Positions 61,601 through 64,000 of a DNA stretch of 64,000 nucleotides are shown piece by piece (within the stretch, counting starts at the first letter, position 1; every line of letters begins with the position of its first letter). This stretch comes from Phocoenobacter uteri (GTDB taxonomy: Bacteria; Pseudomonadota; Gammaproteobacteria; Enterobacterales; Pasteurellaceae): NCBI RefSeq assembly GCF_900454895.1, contig NZ_UGTA01000001.1, positions 1,178,001 to 1,242,000 of the forward strand, read 5' to 3'. The position numbers and the translations under genes are program-made. Under the pieces are notes generated by a model. The model saw nothing but the letters and a program-made list of their open reading frames with translations. It was not told the DNA's origin and made no database searches.

Positions 61601-64000
61601 CAATATTAATATTATTTTTAGCAAGAATATCTACATCATTATCTGCAACAATAACCGCACCTTTTGCCTTGATATCATGACCAGCAACTAATGTGATTTT
61701 CTCTGCACTGAGTTCAGAACCTTTTTTCAAAATCTTATTTTTTTGGTCAAAGGTTGTATGAGTAGATTTACTAAATGTACTGCTATGTTTCGTATAATGA
61801 TACTCTTCAAAATCTGATTTCCTTGTTGCACCATTTAACACTAAATCATTCTCAGCAATTGCAGTTAGTTTTGATTGCGACTCAAGCTCCGCCCCTTCTG
61901 ACACAATGTTTTTACCTTTCAGAATCATATCGCCTTTGGTTTTGATATGACTGATTTCCACATCTTGCACATTCTCATTACGATAATGATTGCCATACCC
62001 CATTTTCTCATCAAAACCAACCTCCAAAGCGGTCAGATTTAGATTGTTTTTTGCAGAAATATAGCTTTGACCTTGTCCGTCATTGATGATATCTGCTCCA
62101 GTGATGTTGATATTATTCGCATTGATGTGTAATTTTCCGTCTTTGCCTTTTACGTGGAGTAAGGCTTTGCGGTCAAGAGTGGTTTGAGTACGTTTGAAAC
62201 CATCTAAATCAACCTTTGTCGTCTGAGTGGTTGATCTATGAGTTAAGTTTCCTGCAACATCCAACAATAAATCACGCTCAGCCTCTATTACACCGCCAAT
62301 ATTTTCAACATCACCGTTGATATGAGCTTCTAATTTCTCAGCACTTAATTTGCCACTATTTTTAAGTTTATTGGCATTTAACTGAGCAAATTTACGACCG
62401 GCTATTGTACCCTCGTTAATGATTTCATTCGCATTCATTTTTAGACGATTTGCTGAAATAAGCGTACCATTACCTGTAATATCACCTTTATGTGCCATCG
62501 CATACACTTTCGGTACTAACACTTGCTCAACCTTGCCATTTGGTAACGTAATAGATTTGCTTTCGAGCCATACAATATCAGAAGTAAGCTGTGCCACCTG
62601 TGCCTCGCTTAATGCAATACCTAAGCCTAGATTAAAACGTTTTGCAAAGGTTATGCCGTTATGCATTAACGATTTATATTGTGCTTCAAAATCAGAATGG
62701 TTTCCTAAGAACTGACGCCCTGTTAAGCGGTTTATTTGCTCTCTTACTAATTTTTGCTCATAAAATCCATCACCTAAGCGTTTTTGTACATTATTTGGAT
62801 CATAACGTAATGCATTAAACATATAATCACTACTTAACCATTTTTTATGGTTAGTAAACTCTGGATCAGTTTCAACAACAAAATGACTATTTGGTTTTGG
62901 ATTGATTCTATACAAGCCTTGATTTGGTAAACGAGCATCCACTTCTATACTACGAATTTCTAACACAGATGGCTGTGAAACTTGTGTATTTTCCAATTTA
63001 AGTGACGTGTTTACATTAACCACATTGATATCCCTTGAAGCCTCTGAATCTTGCTTCTTGGTATCAAATTTTGATAAATCATTTAATACAACTTCATTTT
63101 GTTTTTGCGTAATATTGTTTTGTTTTTTAACATCAATATAGTCTTTATAAGTCGTTGGGTTTGTATGATCTTTTGTTAGGAAAAGATTCATATCTTTATG
63201 AGTTTCATTGATACGTTTTAAAGGTCCATAATTTGATGATCTTCTTTCGTGATAACGCTTGACCCCACCTCTCCATTTAGAATAAGACCAATTTCTTGAA
63301 CCTAGTTCAATATCTTGACGAATGGCTTCTTCATCATCTCTATTTTCTATGCGTCCCTGACCTGATTGTGTTAACTTATTACCAGCAATTACAATACTTT
63401 TATCATTTAAAAATTGCTTTGAATTATAATAAATATCTTTTCCTGCTAGTATTTGTCCAGGTAAACTCGCAAGCGTCATTGTTTCTTTGACGACCTCTTT
63501 ATTGACCCAAATATTCCAATAACGATAATACTCTTCTCCATAAATCCATTTATTATGTTGTGAAATTTTCTTACTTAATTCTTTAAGTTTATTACCATTC
63601 TTATTTGTCCAATCCAATATTGGTTTAAATTTCTCAAATTCCTTTTGAAGTGTTACAGCCTTATTATATTCTGCCTTATCTAGATTATACTGAGCTAATC
63701 TTAGCTGAAATGATTCATCTGTTTCTGTAAGTTTTTTTAATGGCTTAATTGGTTTAGTCGGCATAATTGGAGGTGTTAAATTTTCCTCTAGTTCATCTAG
63801 TTGCTCATCACTTAAATTGTCGACATCAATACCTGTTTTTTTCAAATACTCTTTTATATCGATATTGGGTTCTTCTGGTCGCTCAGTATCTGGTGGTGTA
63901 ATATTAAAATATGTCCATATAGGATTATCTTTAGTATAAATACTCGCCTCAATTACTTTACAACTACTTGAATCATTATCATCTTGGCATTTGACCGTAT
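58662..64000 (-). CDS. CdiA/FhaB-like two-partner-secretion exoprotein (partial, 5' end beyond window)
   Basis: The frame is open past base 64000; at least 1,779 codons are visible, all C-terminal. In order: a spacer with Pro/Glu-rich and charged helices; a conserved block HFVVETDPEFTNHKKWLSSD with RLGDGFYEQKLVREQ typical of CdiA/FhaB; long haemagglutinin (FHA-2) repeats; a pretoxin stretch (TDLALGGLYGYGNSDAL); then CT module T1 from about DALKNAIKQ, with NHSRGG (Ser codon 59172-59174), ESRFFGTATN, TDFVGR (Asp codon 58950-58952), YSHSSYVGEV (His codon 58848-58850) and tail LSLPIVIKPE. No VENN motif. A TpsB transporter gene is expected beyond the window. Confidence 0.88.
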   Translation of the reverse strand, partial: TVKCQDDNDSSSCKVIEASIYTKDNPIWTYFNITPPDTERPEEPNIDIKEYLKKTGIDVDNLSDEQLDELEENLTPPIMPTKPIKPLKKLTETDESFQLRLAQYNLDKAEYNKAVTLQKEFEKFKPILDWTNKNGNKLKELSKKISQHNKWIYGEEYYRYWNIWVNKEVVKETMTLASLPGQILAGKDIYYNSKQFLNDKSIVIAGNKLTQSGQGRIENRDDEEAIRQDIELGSRNWSYSKWRGGVKRYHERRSSNYGPLKRINETHKDMNLFLTKDHTNPTTYKDYIDVKKQNNITQKQNEVVLNDLSKFDTKKQDSEASRDINVVNVNTSLKLENTQVSQPSVLEIRSIEVDARLPNQGLYRINPKPNSHFVVETDPEFTNHKKWLSSDYMFNALRYDPNNVQKRLGDGFYEQKLVREQINRLTGRQFLGNHSDFEAQYKSLMHNGITFAKRFNLGLGIALSEAQVAQLTSDIVWLESKSITLPNGKVEQVLVPKVYAMAHKGDITGNGTLISANRLKMNANEIINEGTIAGRKFAQLNANKLKNSGKLSAEKLEAHINGDVENIGGVIEAERDLLLDVAGNLTHRSTTQTTKVDLDGFKRTQTTLDRKALLHVKGKDGKLHINANNINITGADIINDGQGQSYISAKNNLNLTALEVGFDEKMGYGNHYRNENVQDVEISHIKTKGDMILKGKNIVSEGAELESQSKLTAIAENDLVLNGATRKSDFEEYHYTKHSSTFSKSTHTTFDQKNKILKKGSELSAEKITLVAGHDIKAKGAVIVADNDVDILAKNNINIGEDVQSLKEEHFEKKTKSGLLSSGGIGFTIGSRKETKESDHAKLYAKGSQVGSLSGKVNIVANNDYKQSVSTVTSVKDDVTIKAKQVDIVAGDDKYETNSKYTFEQKGLTVAVNVPALQAIQAGINTAKSIEKVGKSKNDRVNAMAAANAAWDAARTYETIGDAAKATEALANGDMANANVSVSITYGEQKNTQQSSTKGTIANSSKVNAGGKANIIAIGDKTSNINIVGSDVSGIKGTQLLAENEVNVLAKSQTHQERSSNKSQGWNAGVAVSYGSDGFAMGVTAGGNYGKGYGNGDEQSWVASRVGDKNSQTTIVSKNDTTLKGAQVVGKGVSIEAKDLNIESLQDTMTYKGKQKNMSGQVTVGYGVSGSASYSQSKVNADYASVNTQAGVFAGDDGFKVNVKKHTNLKGGLITSTEKAEQEGKNSFVTGTVTTSNIDNHANHSASGFGISGGVSVSGKDLGQGKATENPHLEDVAGKGGVSKSLGYGSDKDSQSNTTTAGVGTQNITITDKAKQQNLQSDVLTNPSGIQTKYHTKQALNQKGLENNFDAKAVQSEVELQVEVTREFDKTRQGVKAKIYQEADKRREEAVQIRKENSVEGKNGYSTKESLALDDKADTLEKVAFYTDLALGGLYGYGNSDALTYMGVATTVDPAIRAATTPAQVWEVKCKQDGLYCSNKSYDGKTVRPIYGDKAEIGDKRQIFALSELTPSNTTGVITVSNNGILNPRDDALKNAIKQNKWETNKDGIAVVYNRPTSNVVSELIYALYDKTNDLAGGRLPLTSAEKMNIKIYDYAKQNNYQLDLNNHSRGGLTASVALQKANRDGLKEIPIRESRFFGTATNVQDYSNQLANVNKYTHTVQNTDGTTSQQGSQVLSAVHYTDFVGRTPLIGFRSKYLVGGNKPTGGVEDKWFLYSHSSYVGEVPTENLIDDNGRFIDEKGNRVSKKINNPYRKEFKEVWSLDENNKNLSLPIVIKPE

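Noticed and set aside
52017..64000. The array as a prophage or insertion-sequence island
   Set aside because: No transposase, integrase, phage structural gene or terminal inverted repeat is visible; direct repeats are explained by module duplication.
1..64000. tRNA, rRNA genes or CRISPR arrays
   Set aside because: No cloverleaf-like sequences, rRNA segments or regularly spaced short repeats were found in the gaps examined by eye.
58600..64000. Plus-strand open frames opposite the giant exoprotein gene
   Set aside because: They are antisense shadows of the strongly coding minus strand, with no start signals or family motifs.

Overview
The window reads as a chromosome segment of a Pasteurellaceae bacterium. 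The core proteins (RimO, DapE, MraY, MurE/F, FtsI, ValS, Lon, ThrS, CysK) look most like Haemophilus/Actinobacillus/Mannheimia versions. The sequence is dotted with DNA uptake sequences of the Actinobacillus pleuropneumoniae type (core ACAAGCGGT with a downstream TTTGCAAA block), not the Haemophilus influenzae type (AAGTGCGGT). This suggests the Apl-type clade (Actinobacillus, Mannheimia, Glaesserella, Bibersteinia and relatives). I cannot name the species.

Layout. 0.2-6.5 kb: minus-strand housekeeping genes rimO, dapE, yffB-like, ribF, ruvX, yqgE, rsmE and a ProXp-ala-type deacylase. 6.5-10 kb: a two-gene Hachiman anti-phage system (hamA-hamB), very AT-rich and with its own promoter, inserted directly after mraY. 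10-17.3 kb: only the first half of the division/cell-wall (dcw) cluster (rsmH-ftsL-ftsI-murE-murF-mraY); mraZ is absent upstream and murD onward is absent downstream. 17.4-26 kb, plus strand: holC, valS, a phosphoethanolamine-transferase-like gene with a nine-G coding tract, lon and ftsN. 26-33.6 kb: two unknown minus-strand genes, then trxB, a DUF416 gene, hupA, cysK, grxA (minus) and thrS, which has a leader carrying a terminator-like hairpin.

33.7-45 kb: surface sugar genes. A GT25 glycosyltransferase and potD are followed by a tightly packed nine-gene minus-strand operon: rmlB, rmlA, a sugar aminotransferase, WbqC-like, an NAD-dependent epimerase, two tandem sugar-transfer ATP-grasp paralogues, a third ATP-grasp enzyme and a GT2 transferase. 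With no rmlC or rmlD, it probably makes a dTDP-amino-dideoxy sugar that ATP-grasp enzymes may decorate. 45-50 kb: an outer-membrane factor lipoprotein, an HlyD-type adaptor and two ABC-2 permeases with no ATPase gene. 50-52 kb: an Lrp-type regulator divergent from a trans-sulfuration PLP enzyme.

52-64 kb: the 3' part of a giant CdiA/FhaB-like two-partner-secretion exoprotein (5' end beyond the window), followed by a degenerate chain of displaced C-terminal toxin (CT) modules alternating with small lipoprotein genes, and ending in a displaced FHA-repeat fragment. I count nine CT modules or remnants (T1-T9) and nine lipoprotein genes or remnants (L1-L9). The CT modules share spaced HSRG, DxVG and SH motifs, suggesting a Ser-Asp-His hydrolase. 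The lipoproteins share a lipobox, usually a W-(N/D)-(G/N) motif, and a pair of cysteines in the mature part. I infer a polymorphic toxin system with envelope-targeting hydrolase toxins and lipoprotein immunity. This array is the most interesting part of the window; the Hachiman insertion with the split dcw cluster, and the amino-sugar/ATP-grasp operon, come next.
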